Below are positions 1-9,178 of a DNA stretch of 64,000 nucleotides, in pieces. The stretch is from Calothrix sp. NIES-2100 (GTDB taxonomy: Bacteria; Cyanobacteriota; Cyanobacteriia; Cyanobacteriales; Nostocaceae). The stretch is from the NCBI RefSeq assembly GCF_002368195.1, contig NZ_AP018178.1, forward strand, positions 4,317,421 through 4,381,420, written 5' to 3'. The translations under genes were made by a program, and so were the position numbers. Within the stretch, counting starts at the first letter, position 1. The number at the start of each line of letters is the position of its first letter. Under the pieces are notes generated by a model, which was not told the origin of the DNA, ran no database searches, and saw nothing but the letters and a program-made list of their open reading frames with translations.

Positions 1-2
1 GC

Positions 3-2570
3 TGGCTACCAGAAGAGAGTGTGGGGAGTGTGGGGAGTGAAGATTTATTTGACAGTAACTCTTTTTCCTCACCAGTCGCCTCAGCTTCCCCACCCTATAT
101 TCTGCTGGTGGATGACAATGCCGATATGCGCGAATATGTCAAGCGATTGCTGAGTAGGTATTATGTGGTAGAGACTGCCACTGATGGCATGGCAGCATTA
201 GAAGCGATCGCCAATCATCTGCCGGATTTGGTGCTGACGGATGTGATGATGCCCCGTCTGGATGGCTTTGGTCTGCTGAGTGCGTTGCGGAGTGAGAATC
301 GCACCCGCGAAATTCCGATCATTTTGCTTTCTGCCAGAGCCGGAGAAGAAGCTAAAGTCGAAGGATTAGCCGCTGGAGCCGATGATTATCTGATCAAGCC
401 ATTTTCTGCCCGGGAATTGTTAGCGCGAGTCGAAGCAACTTTGAAGCTGGCGCAACTGCGACGGGATGCGATGCAACAGGAGCAGATGCTGCGACGAGAA
501 GCAGAAATTGCCAAGCAGAATCTGGAAACTATCTTGTCAAGCATCAATGATGGGTTTTATGTCCTGGATCGCGACTGGCGGTTTACCTATGTCAACGATC
601 GCTTGTGCGAGATCATGAGCATGGAGCGCCAAGAGATTCTTTCGCAAAACATTTGGGAATTATTTCCCGATATTATTGGCACTGACATTTATATTCAATT
701 TCAGCACACATTAAAAGAACAAACACCTGTCCAGTTTGAGCATCTTTACACCGCCTGGAATCGCTGGTATGAACATCGGGTTTATCCTTCACCCGATGGA
801 TTGACTGTGTTTGCGGCTGACATTACTGCTCGCAAACAAGCTGAACTCGAACGGGAACACCTCCTAGTTCGTGAACGTCACTACATCAAACAATTGCAGG
901 GATTGACCACAGCCGCCCTGGCAATTAATTCTGCCTTTTCTGTGGAACAAGTGTTACAGGTAATCACGGATCAGGCAGCATCAATTATTGGTACGCACCA
1001 ATCTGTCACCAGCATGACAATTGATCGGGATTGGGCACAGGCAATTACCGCCATCTACTTGTCTGAGAAGTACGCTCAAAGGCAGAATTACGATCAACAG
1101 CCTGATGGGTCTGGTATTTATGCCTGTGTGTGCCATTTGAATCGCCCCATGCGGATGACTCAAGCCGAACTAGAGGCACATCCTCTTTGGCAAGGCTTTG
1201 GCAAAGAAGCAAAAAACCATCCGCCGATGCGAGGCTGGTTGGCTGCTCCCCTTGTAGGGCGAGACGAACAAAACATTGGGTTGATTCAGCTTTCAGACAA
1301 ATATGAAGGTGAATTTACCCCAGCTGACGAAGCCATCCTGATGCAGTTAGCGCAAATGGCATCTGTCGCCGTGGAAAATGCCCAGTTATACGCAGCCGAA
1401 CAACAAGCCAGGTCAGCAGCAGAAGCATCAAGAGAAGAAGCCCAAGCTGCCAACCGGATTAAGGATGAATTTTTAGCCGTACTGTCCCATGAATTGCGAT
1501 CGCCCCTGAATCCTATTTTGGGTTGGTCACGGCTCCTGCAAAATGGCAAACTAGACGCAGCGAAAACAAAACAAGCGCTCACAACTATCGAGCGTAATGC
1601 CAAACTGCAAATTGAACTGATTGAAGACCTTTTAGATGTCTCTCGGATTCTCCAAGGTAAGCTCAGTCTCACCAGCAGCCCGATTAATCTCGGATCAATT
1701 ATTAATGCGGCGCTGGAAACTGTGCGACTGTCAGCAGAAGCCAAGTCCATTGGGATTGAAGTAAACTTGAACCCTAAAATCGGAATGGTTTTGGGTGATT
1801 CAACCCGCTTACAGCAAATTATGTGGAATTTGCTCTCCAATGCTGTGAAATTTACACCCGCAGGCGGTCGGGTTGAAGTGCGATTGTCACAGGTGGAAAA
1901 TCAGGCGCAAATTACTGTGAGTGACACAGGCAAGGGTATTTCTCCTGATTTCCTACCTTATGTGTTTGATTATTTTCGGCAAGCAGATAGCGCCTCCACT
2001 CGTAAGTTTGGTGGACTAGGTTTGGGATTGGCGATCGTGCGTCACTTAGTCGAGCTACACGGTGGCATGATTCAGGCGGATAGCCAGGGCGAAGGTTTGG
2101 GAGCCACATTCACCCTGAAGCTGCCACTTATGGCTACTCAGCCAAGTATCAATTCAGATTCTCAAGTGTCGGCATCATCCTTGAATTTGCAAGGAATTCA
2201 AGTTTTGGTAGTAGATGATGATACTGATACACGAGACTTTATGGTGTTTTTATTGGAACAAGCAGGGGCAAAAGTAATTGCCTGTACCTGTGCAACTGAA
2301 GCATTGCAAGCCTTAAGCGCATCCCCACCCGATGTCCTAATTAGTGACATTGGAATGCCCGAAATGGACGGTTATATGCTAATGCAGCAGGTGAGAGCCT
2401 TACCACCAGAGCAAGGCGGACAGATTAGAGCGATCGCCCTTTCTGCCTATGCTGGGGAAATAGACAAAAAGCAGGCACTAAATGTGGGTTTTCAACAGCA
2501 TCTTTCTAAACCAGTCGAGCCAGACAATCTCGTCAGCGCGATCGTTAACTTAATGAATTCCCAGCCTTAG
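3..2570 (+). CDS. hybrid sensor histidine kinase, 5' partial
   Basis: Multi-domain phosphorelay kinase. A GTG at 21 could start it, but the frame stays open to the window edge and the first residues (WLPEES) look like the tail of an upstream kinase domain, so I read it as 5'-truncated. Counting from the GTG: receiver domain about 26-140 (acidic DD31-32, phospho-acceptor D74, IKPF lysine near 124), PAS about 165-275, GAF about 295-465, HisKA with SHELRSP H-box near 490, HATPase with NLLSNAVKF, DTGKG and GLGLGLAIV boxes, and a second receiver (acceptor Asp near 776 in ISDIGMPEMDG). It is a soluble signalling protein with no visible membrane segment here. It lies upstream of nifB across a 1-kb gap, so a functional link to nif is not shown. 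The domain call is firm; the signal is unknown. Confidence 0.93.
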   Translation, partial: WLPEESVGSVGSEDLFDSNSFSSPVASASPPYILLVDDNADMREYVKRLLSRYYVVETATDGMAALEAIANHLPDLVLTDVMMPRLDGFGLLSALRSENRTREIPIILLSARAGEEAKVEGLAAGADDYLIKPFSARELLARVEATLKLAQLRRDAMQQEQMLRREAEIAKQNLETILSSINDGFYVLDRDWRFTYVNDRLCEIMSMERQEILSQNIWELFPDIIGTDIYIQFQHTLKEQTPVQFEHLYTAWNRWYEHRVYPSPDGLTVFAADITARKQAELEREHLLVRERHYIKQLQGLTTAALAINSAFSVEQVLQVITDQAASIIGTHQSVTSMTIDRDWAQAITAIYLSEKYAQRQNYDQQPDGSGIYACVCHLNRPMRMTQAELEAHPLWQGFGKEAKNHPPMRGWLAAPLVGRDEQNIGLIQLSDKYEGEFTPADEAILMQLAQMASVAVENAQLYAAEQQARSAAEASREEAQAANRIKDEFLAVLSHELRSPLNPILGWSRLLQNGKLDAAKTKQALTTIERNAKLQIELIEDLLDVSRILQGKLSLTSSPINLGSIINAALETVRLSAEAKSIGIEVNLNPKIGMVLGDSTRLQQIMWNLLSNAVKFTPAGGRVEVRLSQVENQAQITVSDTGKGISPDFLPYVFDYFRQADSASTRKFGGLGLGLAIVRHLVELHGGMIQADSQGEGLGATFTLKLPLMATQPSINSDSQVSASSLNLQGIQVLVVDDDTDTRDFMVFLLEQAGAKVIACTCATEALQALSASPPDVLISDIGMPEMDGYMLMQQVRALPPEQGGQIRAIALSAYAGEIDKKQALNVGFQQHLSKPVEPDNLVSAIVNLMNSQP

Positions 2571-3648
2571 GGACTTCCAACTAAAAAAATATGCGATCGC
2601 TGTGTGGCTAGGGAGATGCGGGAAGTGTAGGGAGTCTGGGGAGAAATGGGACAAGGAAGACAAGGGGGACAAATAACAAATGACTATTGACAAATGACAA
2701 ATGACTATTGACACGCAAAGCGCAGTCAAAATACTTATTTTAAGTTCTTGAGAAAAACAAAAATTCTGAGTAAAAATTAAATTTTTTGAAAATTATCTGC
2801 ATTAATAGAGTTGTGATAACTAATCTGTAAGCCTTATATAGCAAGCTTTATCAGCGCTCTTGACTATCATTTCTAATGAAAAATTAAAAAATTATGAATT
2901 ACATTTTTCCCTAAAAAAAAATGATATGTTGGATACAGAATTGAATTTCGCACGTATCTGGAGTAGAACATCGTAGCCTACTCCAGTTTTTCCCCCCTCA
3001 ATCCCCTATCACTACTGGCTTTGGGTGAGGTTTGGGGGAAGTTTGAGTACATACCAAAAAGTCTAAAAATCAGATAAAAAAGCGCCCAAATTCTTGTGGG
3101 GACTGGATTTTGCCTGAGTACAAAGAAATCCTGTACCCCACTCCAGAAATACTTGTACCCCAATCGAAAAATACTAGCACCCCTACCCGAAGAAAATTTT
3201 TTTAATTATTGTAATGCCTAATGATTCAGGGTTTGAAAATTTGAGTACAAGCTTAATAAATCCAATAAATTCTATCCTCTACATACATCCGCCGACCTCA
3301 GAAACGGCTGATATAAATCATATATCGCCAATCACTTAACGCTTCTAAACAAAACAAAAGCCAAAAGTGAGTGGAGGGATGAGATAGCACCATGCCTGAA
3401 GTGAATAGAAGTCGCTGCTTACGCACAAATTCTACCCACGACCCTAACGTTGACACACACCAGCCGAAAATCAAGGATTGTCAGCCTGCCCTACTCTCAA
3501 ATCGGATGTATTAACTGTATGACTCCGCCCAAGAGTAAGTTCCTGCGAGCAATATGAGTATAAGCTGCGACTTCGATTCCTGGGCATCAAGAGTAGCAAC
3601 GGCATCTCTCACAATGGCAAGCCAGTCCACCGACCCTTGCGAAATTCA
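2571..3648 (+). promoter_or_regulatory. long gene-free region upstream of nifB
   Basis: 1,078 bases with no credible gene. It holds AT-rich DNA, a short tandem segment near 2679-2715 built on AAATGACTATTGAC, and GTAC-containing boxes between 3042 and 3257 (listed separately). In Anabaena relatives the nifB operon is driven from a distant promoter in heterocysts; the length here fits that. No clear ribosome-binding site is visible before nifB. Confidence 0.6.
3042..3257 (+). promoter_or_regulatory. three TGAGTACA boxes, candidate activator sites
   Basis: TTTGAGTACATA at 3042, CTGAGTACAAAG at 3114 and TTGAGTACAAGC at 3241 share the core TGAGTACA. Two further GTAC motifs (TGTACCCC near 3132 and 3154) lie between them. 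Repeated spaced boxes about 400-600 bases before nifB suit an activator such as CnfR (PatB), which controls cyanobacterial nif genes. That assignment is inference from position and repetition, not a match I could score. Confidence 0.4.
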
Positions 3649-5097
3649 ATGACACTACCGTCTACAGGACTCCTCACCTCCTCCAATCAGGAACCGACCA
3701 CTACCCAAGCCAAATCAGGTGGTTGCGGATGCGACAGCAAAAGCAGCGCCACCGTGGAAATGGACGAAAAACTCAAGGAACGCATTGCCCAGCATCCCTG
3801 TTATAGCGAAGACGCACATCATCACTACGCTAGAATGCACGTTGCAGTCGCCCCTGCCTGTAACATTCAATGCAATTACTGCAACCGGAAATATGACTGT
3901 GCTAACGAAAGCCGTCCTGGTGTGGTTAGCGAATTACTCACCCCAGAGGAAGCAGCACATAAAGTATTGGTGATTGCAGGTAAGATTCCCCAAATGACAG
4001 TCTTGGGAATTGCTGGTCCTGGTGATCCATTGGCGAATCCAGAAAAGACTTTCCGCACCTTTGAGTTGATTGCAGACAAAGCACCAGATATCAAACTGTG
4101 CTTATCAACCAATGGTTTGATGCTGACCGAATATGTCGATCGCATCAAACAACTCAATATAGATCACGTTACTATTACCCTTAACACAATCGACCCAGAA
4201 ATCGGCGCACAGATTTATTCTTGGGTTCACTACAAGCGTAAACGTTATAGAGGTGTTGAGGGAGCTAAAATTCTGCTCGAAAAGCAGATGGAAGGATTGC
4301 AAGCCCTCAAAGAAGCCGATATCCTGTGCAAAGTCAACTCGGTAATGATTCCGGGAATCAACGACCAGCACTTGGTAGAAGTTAATAAATTTATTCGTGA
4401 AAACGGCGCATTCCTCCACAACATCATGCCGTTGATTTCTGCGCCAGAACACGGCACACACTTCGGTTTAACCGGTCAGCGTGGCCCTACCACCAAAGAA
4501 CTCAAAGAAGTTCAAGATAACTGCGCTGGTAACATGAAAATGATGCGACACTGTCGTCAATGCCGCGCCGATGCTGTAGGATTATTAGGAGAAGACCGCA
4601 GCCAAGAATTTACCAAAGATAAATTCCTAGAAATGGCTCCGGAATATAACCTAGAACAACGCCAAGAAGTTCACGAAGGTATTGAGAAGTTTAAACAAGA
4701 AATTAAAGCAGCCAAAGAAAAGGCGCTAACTGGCAAGAAATTTGCTAGCAATCCGAAAATCCTCGTTGCAGTCGCAACCAAGGGTAGTGGATTAGTTAAC
4801 CAACACTTCGGTCATGCCAAGGAATTCCAGGTTTACGAAGTGGATGGTAATGAAGTACGCTTTATCAGTCACCGCAAAATAGACCACTATTGCCAAGGTG
4901 GATTTGGAGAAGAAGCCACTCTAGACAATATTATTAAAGCGATCGCAGATTGCAAAGCGGTTTTAGTCTCCAAAATTGGGAACTGTCCCAAGGAAGAATT
5001 GCACAAAGCTGGCATACAGACTGTTGAAGCTTACGACGTCATTGAGAAGGTTGCTTTGGAATATTACGAGCAATATGTCGAAGGACTAGGGAAATAG
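3649..5097 (+). CDS. nifB: NifB, FeMo-cofactor precursor (NifB-co) synthase
   Basis: Radical-SAM enzyme that makes the 8Fe-9S-C NifB-cofactor, the first committed step of FeMo-co assembly. The N-terminal radical SAM domain carries the CX3CX2C cluster motif at C71, C75 and C78 (PACNIQCNYC). A GxGDPL SAM-binding stretch follows. The last about 115 residues form a NifX-like cofactor-carrier domain (ILVAVATKG, HFGHAKEF). Total 482 residues, full length for the cyanobacterial type. I use ATG 3649; a TTG twelve bases upstream is also open. It is the first gene of the nif block, followed by fdxN. Confidence 0.96.
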   Translation: MTLPSTGLLTSSNQEPTTTQAKSGGCGCDSKSSATVEMDEKLKERIAQHPCYSEDAHHHYARMHVAVAPACNIQCNYCNRKYDCANESRPGVVSELLTPEEAAHKVLVIAGKIPQMTVLGIAGPGDPLANPEKTFRTFELIADKAPDIKLCLSTNGLMLTEYVDRIKQLNIDHVTITLNTIDPEIGAQIYSWVHYKRKRYRGVEGAKILLEKQMEGLQALKEADILCKVNSVMIPGINDQHLVEVNKFIRENGAFLHNIMPLISAPEHGTHFGLTGQRGPTTKELKEVQDNCAGNMKMMRHCRQCRADAVGLLGEDRSQEFTKDKFLEMAPEYNLEQRQEVHEGIEKFKQEIKAAKEKALTGKKFASNPKILVAVATKGSGLVNQHFGHAKEFQVYEVDGNEVRFISHRKIDHYCQGGFGEEATLDNIIKAIADCKAVLVSKIGNCPKEELHKAGIQTVEAYDVIEKVALEYYEQYVEGLGK

Positions 5098-5139
5098 GGA
5101 CTAGGGGCTAGGGACTAGAGATTAGAAAGAGTTTACCCC

Positions 5140-5313
5140 ATGACGGCAGTTGCTACAAGTCGGCAAAGCCGCCCAACGCACTGCCTCCCCTATGCCCCAT
5201 GACGGCAGTTGCTACAAGTCGGCAAAGCCGCCCAACGCACTGCCTCCCCCATGCCCCATGACGGCAGTTGCTACAAGTCGGCAAAGCCGCCCAACGCACT
5301 GCCTCCCCCATGC
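5140..5313. repeat. three tandem copies of a 59-bp palindromic repeat
   Basis: Copies begin at 5140, 5199 and 5258 with an exact 59-bp spacing and nearly no differences. Each unit can fold: outer arms GGCAGT/ACTGCC enclose an inner CGGCAAAGCCG hairpin. Units like this are dispersed in Nostoc-type genomes. Here they fill the nifB-fdxN spacer and end 19 bases before the fdxN start, so they would be transcribed within the nif mRNA. Confidence 0.9.
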
Positions 5314-5331
5314 CCACAAAGGAGAATAGTC

Positions 5332-5682
5332 ATGGCTTACACAATTACTAGCCAATGTATTTCCTGCGATTTGTGTCTGTCTGTATGTCCTACCGGTGCT
5401 ATTAAAATAGTTGATGGTAATCGCTGGATTGACCCCGAACTTTGCACAAACTGCGTCGGTAGTATTCATACAGTACCTCAATGTAAAGCTGGTTGCCCCA
5501 CTTGCGATGGTTGCGTTAAGCAATCCACTGATTATTGGGAAGGTTGGTTTGCCAACTACAACCGCGTTTTAGCGAAGTTAACAAACAAAGAAGATTATTG
5601 GGATCGTTGGTTTAACTGTTATTCTCAGAAATTCTCTGAGCAGTTGCAAAAGCGTCAACCCCAAATGAAGTATGAAGGATAA
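5332..5682 (+). CDS. fdxN: FdxN, bacterial-type 2[4Fe-4S] ferredoxin
   Basis: Small ferredoxin of the nif operon, 116 residues from ATG 5332. An upstream open frame starting at 5209 lies in the 59-bp repeats and is not credible; the GGAG about 9 bases before 5332 supports this start. The first cluster motif is CISCDLCLSVCP; the second half has spaced cysteines CTNC, CKAGCP and CDGC with the long insert typical of FdxN. It probably supplies electrons to NifB or other cofactor steps. In Anabaena PCC 7120 this gene is interrupted by a large element; here it is intact. Confidence 0.93.
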   Translation: MAYTITSQCISCDLCLSVCPTGAIKIVDGNRWIDPELCTNCVGSIHTVPQCKAGCPTCDGCVKQSTDYWEGWFANYNRVLAKLTNKEDYWDRWFNCYSQKFSEQLQKRQPQMKYEG

Positions 5683-6053
5683 AGTATGAAGGATGAAGTA
5701 TGAAGGATGAAGGATGAAGTATTAAACTTCGAGTTGAGAAATGGAAACTCCGAGCTGAGAACTAGAAACTCCGATCTGAGAACTGGAAACTTCGAGTTGA
5801 GAACTGGAAACTCCGAGTTGAGAACTGGAAACTTCGAGTTAAGAACTGGAAACTCCGAGTTGAGAACTGGAAACTTCGAGTTAAGAACTGGAAACTCCGA
5901 GTTGAGAACTGGAAACTTCGAGCTGAGAACTGGAAACTTCGAGCCGAGAACCTGGAACTGGGAGTTTCACCCTTCACCCTTCATCCTTCACCCTTCATCC
6001 TTCACCCTTCACCCTTCATGCTTCCTCATTCATAATTCATAAATTTAAAACCA
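5683..6053. repeat. 21-bp minisatellite with inverted flanks, fdxN-nifS spacer
   Basis: The centre (about 5726-5957) is about eleven 21-bp units of the form GAACTGGAAACTYCGAGTTR. Because 21 is three sevens, both strands stay open and give false ORFs (FELRTGN heptads). The left flank repeats GAAGGATGAAG and the right flank repeats CCTTCATCCTTCA, its complement, so the segment can fold around the minisatellite. No start site or family supports a protein. It lies inside the nif transcript. Confidence 0.88.
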
Positions 6054-7262
6054 ATGCAAAGCAACTGCATTTATCTCGATAATAATGCCACCACGAAGGT
6101 AGACCCAGAAGTTGTAGAGGTGATGCTGCCTTATTTAACTGAATATTACGGCAATCCCTCTAGTATGCATACCTTTGGCGGACAAGTTGGCAAAGCCGTA
6201 AAAACAGCAAGAGAACAACTTGCAGCCCTGATAGGAGCAGATGAGTCGGAAATTGTCTACACTAGTTGTGGAACCGAAGGTGATAATGCGGCGATTCGCG
6301 CTGCACTGTTGGCACAACCAGAAAAGCGACACATTATTACGACTCAAGTTGAACACCCCGCAGTACTGAATGTCTGCAAACAACTAGAAAGCCAAGGTTA
6401 TAGTGTTACTTATCTTTCGGTAAATGGTCAAGGACAATTAGATCTCAATGAGCTAGAAGCTTCCTTGACAGGTAACACCGCCTTGGTGACAATTATGTAT
6501 GCCAATAACGAAACAGGCGTGGTTTTCCCAATCGAGCAGATTGGCTTGCGAGTGAAAGAGCATGGTGCTTTATTCCACGTCGATGCGGTGCAAGCAGTGG
6601 GTAAAATCCCTCTGAATATGAAGAATAGCACCGTAGATATGCTAACTCTATCCGGTCACAAAATACACGCTCCCAAAGGTATGGGCGCTTTGTATGTACG
6701 GCGCGGTGTCAGATTCCGTCCCTTCTTAATCGGTGGACACCAAGAACGTGGGCGGCGTGCGGGAACAGAGAACGTTCCAGGGATTATTGCTCTCGGTAAA
6801 GCCGCCGAACTGGAAATGTTACATTTAGAAGAGGCGACGAAAAGAGAAAGAAAGCTGCGCGATCGCCTGGAACAAACCTTACTCGCCAAGATTCCTGAGT
6901 GTGAAGTTAACGGTGATATTACGCAGAGATTGCCAAACACCACCAACATCGGCTTCAAATATATCGAAGGTGAAGCCATTCTGCTACTGTTAAATAAATA
7001 CGGTATCTGTGCCTCATCCGGTTCTGCTTGTACTTCTGGCTCTTTGGAACCTTCCCACGTATTGCGGGCAATGGGCTTACCCTACACCACTTTACACGGT
7101 TCCATCCGCTTTAGCCTCTGTCGCTACACCACAGATGCTGAAATCGATCAAGTAATTGCGGTTATGCCGGAAATTGTCGAACGTTTGCGCGCCCTTTCAC
7201 CCTTTAAAAATGATGAAGCGGGTTGGCTGCAAGCCCAGGAACAAACATTGGCTCATCGTTAG
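6054..7262 (+). CDS. nifS: NifS cysteine desulfurase
   Basis: PLP-dependent class V aminotransferase-fold enzyme that takes sulfur from L-cysteine and passes it to NifU for nitrogenase iron-sulfur clusters. Visible features are NNATTKVDP at the N terminus, NNETGV near 151, the PLP lysine K203 in SGHKIHAPKG, the RAGTENVPG stretch, and the catalytic cysteine C326 in ASSGSACTSGS. The 402-residue length is normal. It is followed 113 bases later by nifU. Confidence 0.97.
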   Translation: MQSNCIYLDNNATTKVDPEVVEVMLPYLTEYYGNPSSMHTFGGQVGKAVKTAREQLAALIGADESEIVYTSCGTEGDNAAIRAALLAQPEKRHIITTQVEHPAVLNVCKQLESQGYSVTYLSVNGQGQLDLNELEASLTGNTALVTIMYANNETGVVFPIEQIGLRVKEHGALFHVDAVQAVGKIPLNMKNSTVDMLTLSGHKIHAPKGMGALYVRRGVRFRPFLIGGHQERGRRAGTENVPGIIALGKAAELEMLHLEEATKRERKLRDRLEQTLLAKIPECEVNGDITQRLPNTTNIGFKYIEGEAILLLLNKYGICASSGSACTSGSLEPSHVLRAMGLPYTTLHGSIRFSLCRYTTDAEIDQVIAVMPEIVERLRALSPFKNDEAGWLQAQEQTLAHR

Positions 7263-7286
7263 GGACTGGGGAATAGGGGGACAATT

Positions 7287-7371
7287 AACTGTTGACTGTT
7301 GACTGTTGACTGTTGACTGTTCTCCAATGCCCAATGCCCAATCTAAAATCCAAAATCCAAAATCTAAAATC
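7287..7371. repeat. heptanucleotide tandem repeats (STRR) before nifU
   Basis: About five copies of GACTGTT are followed by AATGCCC pairs and AAAATCC/AAAATCT units, all with period seven. This is the short tandemly repeated repetitive DNA common in heterocystous cyanobacteria. It ends a few bases before the nifU start. Confidence 0.85.
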
Positions 7372-7375
7372 GGCC

Positions 7376-8293
7376 ATGTGGGACTACACAGATAAAGTAT
7401 TAGAATTGTTTTACAATCCCAAAAATCAGGGAGTTATCGAAGAAGCTGATGACGCTGGGGTGAAGGTGGCGACTGGGGAAGTAGGTAGCATTGCTTGTGG
7501 TGATGCTTTGAGACTACACCTGAAAGTTGAAGTCGCCAGCGATAAGATTCTCGATGCACGCTTTCAAACTTTTGGCTGCACGAGTGCGATCGCATCTTCC
7601 AGCGCTTTGACAGAAATGATTAAGGGTTTAACCTTGGATGAAGCCCTCAATGTCTCCAATAAAGACATTGCAGAATACCTGGGTGGATTGCCAGAAGCGA
7701 AAATGCATTGTTCTGTGATGGGGCAAGAAGCGCTAGAAGCGGCTATTTATAATTATCGTGGCATTCCCCTAGCTACCCATGATGACGATGATGAAGGAGC
7801 GCTAATTTGTAGCTGCTTTGGCATCAGCGAATCCAAAATTCGGCGCGTGATTTTGGAAAATAACCTCACGGATGCAGAACAGGTAACAAATTATGTCAAA
7901 GCTGGTGGCGGATGCGGTTCCTGTTTAGCCAATATCGATGATATTATAAAAGAAGTTCAACAAGAGACCGCTACACCTGCACTCAACAACTATGGCGTGA
8001 AAGTTGCAACCAATATTGCTACTGCTAAACAATCACAACGTCCGCTGACTAATGTGCAAAAAATTGCACTGATTCAAAAAGTGTTAGATGAAGAAGTCAG
8101 ACCAGTTCTAATTGCTGATGGCGGAGATGTTGAACTTTATGATGTAGATGGCGATCGCGTCAAGGTTCTGCTTCAAGGAGCGTGTGGTTCTTGTTCTAGC
8201 AGCACAGCAACTCTCAAGATTGCCATAGAAGCCAGGTTGCAGGATCGTGTCAGCAAGAACCTTGTAGTCGAAGCGGTCGAGCCATTGCTATAA
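7376..8293 (+). CDS. nifU: NifU iron-sulfur cluster scaffold
   Basis: Scaffold on which clusters are built for NifH and NifB/NifDK. Three modules are seen in the 305 residues from ATG 7376: an IscU-like domain (GDALRLHLKV, FGCTSAIASSSA, CSVMGQEALEAA), a central [2Fe-2S] BFD-like domain (CSCFGIS and GGGCGSC), and a C-terminal Nfu domain with CGSC in LQGACGSCSSS. I reject an upstream start at 7313 because those residues are read from the heptad repeat. It works with NifS immediately upstream. Confidence 0.96.
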   Translation: MWDYTDKVLELFYNPKNQGVIEEADDAGVKVATGEVGSIACGDALRLHLKVEVASDKILDARFQTFGCTSAIASSSALTEMIKGLTLDEALNVSNKDIAEYLGGLPEAKMHCSVMGQEALEAAIYNYRGIPLATHDDDDEGALICSCFGISESKIRRVILENNLTDAEQVTNYVKAGGGCGSCLANIDDIIKEVQQETATPALNNYGVKVATNIATAKQSQRPLTNVQKIALIQKVLDEEVRPVLIADGGDVELYDVDGDRVKVLLQGACGSCSSSTATLKIAIEARLQDRVSKNLVVEAVEPLL

Positions 8294-8478
8294 AACTTAC
8301 GCACTGCACAAATACACCTAATGTGCATCAACTAAGAGACAGTAGGATTTGACTGAGACAATTCACTTCGCATCAATGAATTCAGTCCTACCGACAACAA
8401 ACAGCTAAAGCACATAGGCAAGTATTCAAGGCCTAATTGCGAATTCCCTAATCCAACTCGCTTCAAAGGAATGAGGAT

Positions 8479-8835
8479 ATGAGCGCACTATACGACAAAA
8501 TTGGCGGACAAGCAACTATCGAGAAAGTAGTTGCGGATTTGCACAAACGGATTCTAGCAGACAACAGTGTTAATACATTCTTCGCTAAAACAGATATGGC
8601 GAAGCAACGTGCGCACTTTGTTGCTTTCGTAGCTCAGTTACTCGAAGGGCCAAAGCAATATGCAGGTCGCCCAATGGACAAAACCCACACAGGGATGAAT
8701 TTACAGCCCCAACACTTTGATGCTGTTGCTAAACACCTCAGCGATGCAATGGCTGCAAGTGGAGTTCCGGCTGCTGATGCTAGCGCTGCAATGGCTCGCG
8801 TCGCCAACTTGAAAGGCTCTATTGTGAACAAGTAA
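8479..8835 (+). CDS. glbN: GlbN cyanoglobin (truncated group-I haemoglobin)
   Basis: 118-residue 2-on-2 globin, the normal length for GlbN. The sequence keeps the N-terminal LYDKIGG, the EGPKQYAGR segment and the DKTHTGMNL stretch bearing the proximal-side histidine. In Nostoc commune glbN also lies between nifU and nifH and its product is linked to oxygen handling during nitrogen fixation. The start at ATG 8479 follows AAGGAATGAGGAT. The 185-base gap from nifU shows no gene. Confidence 0.94.
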   Translation: MSALYDKIGGQATIEKVVADLHKRILADNSVNTFFAKTDMAKQRAHFVAFVAQLLEGPKQYAGRPMDKTHTGMNLQPQHFDAVAKHLSDAMAASGVPAADASAAMARVANLKGSIVNK

Positions 8836-8930
8836 CAGGACTTTGAGATTGATTGTTGACGAAGATATTCAGTCAACTCCTACCAGGTGTTTATCTCTGA
8901 CTCACAAGTATTTGTAAAGTGCGTAATTAC

Positions 8931-8966
8931 CTTTGTTAATAGTCATTTTCATGGCTATTAACAAAG
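8931..8966 (+). promoter_or_regulatory. perfect 12-bp stem-loop upstream of nifH
   Basis: CTTTGTTAATAG at 8931 pairs perfectly with CTATTAACAAAG ending at 8966, with a 12-base loop. It lacks a downstream T-run, so a simple terminator for glbN is unlikely; an mRNA processing or stabilising hairpin, or an operator, fits better. The rest of 8836-9178 holds AT-rich DNA, a possible leader peptide gene and no other gene. Confidence 0.5.
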
Positions 8967-9005
8967 AATAAAAGAAAAAAAATTTAATTTGAACGAGGAA
9001 CATAG

Positions 9006-9062
9006 ATGTCTTTACTACCGATAGTTTTTGCTGTGGAGCGCGCGCCCCCGGCTGATACTTAG
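9006..9062 (+). CDS. possible 18-residue leader peptide before nifH
   Basis: ATG 9006 to TAG 9060-9062 encodes MSLLPIVFAVERAPPADT. A GAGG ribosome-binding sequence sits at 8995-8998, seven bases upstream, which is better than that of many real genes here. It lies 116 bases before nifH. Short length makes it easy to arise by chance, so it is a candidate only. Confidence 0.25.
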   Translation: MSLLPIVFAVERAPPADT

Positions 9063-9178
9063 TACCAACGCCAAAAGCGACGTTCTACACGAAACTCACT
9101 CCGAGCTCCAACGGGCGTGAGACCCAACAGACAAAAGCAAAAGACCCACCAACCAACCAATTGCAGGAAACACGAACC

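Noticed and set aside
5332..5682. fdxN element
   Set aside because: fdxN is continuous and full length, so the third classic heterocyst element is absent here.
5707..6042. 111-residue ORF of FELRTGN heptads (and its minus-strand shadow)
   Set aside because: It is a 21-bp minisatellite read in frame; 21 is divisible by three, so both strands stay open without selection. No start signal.
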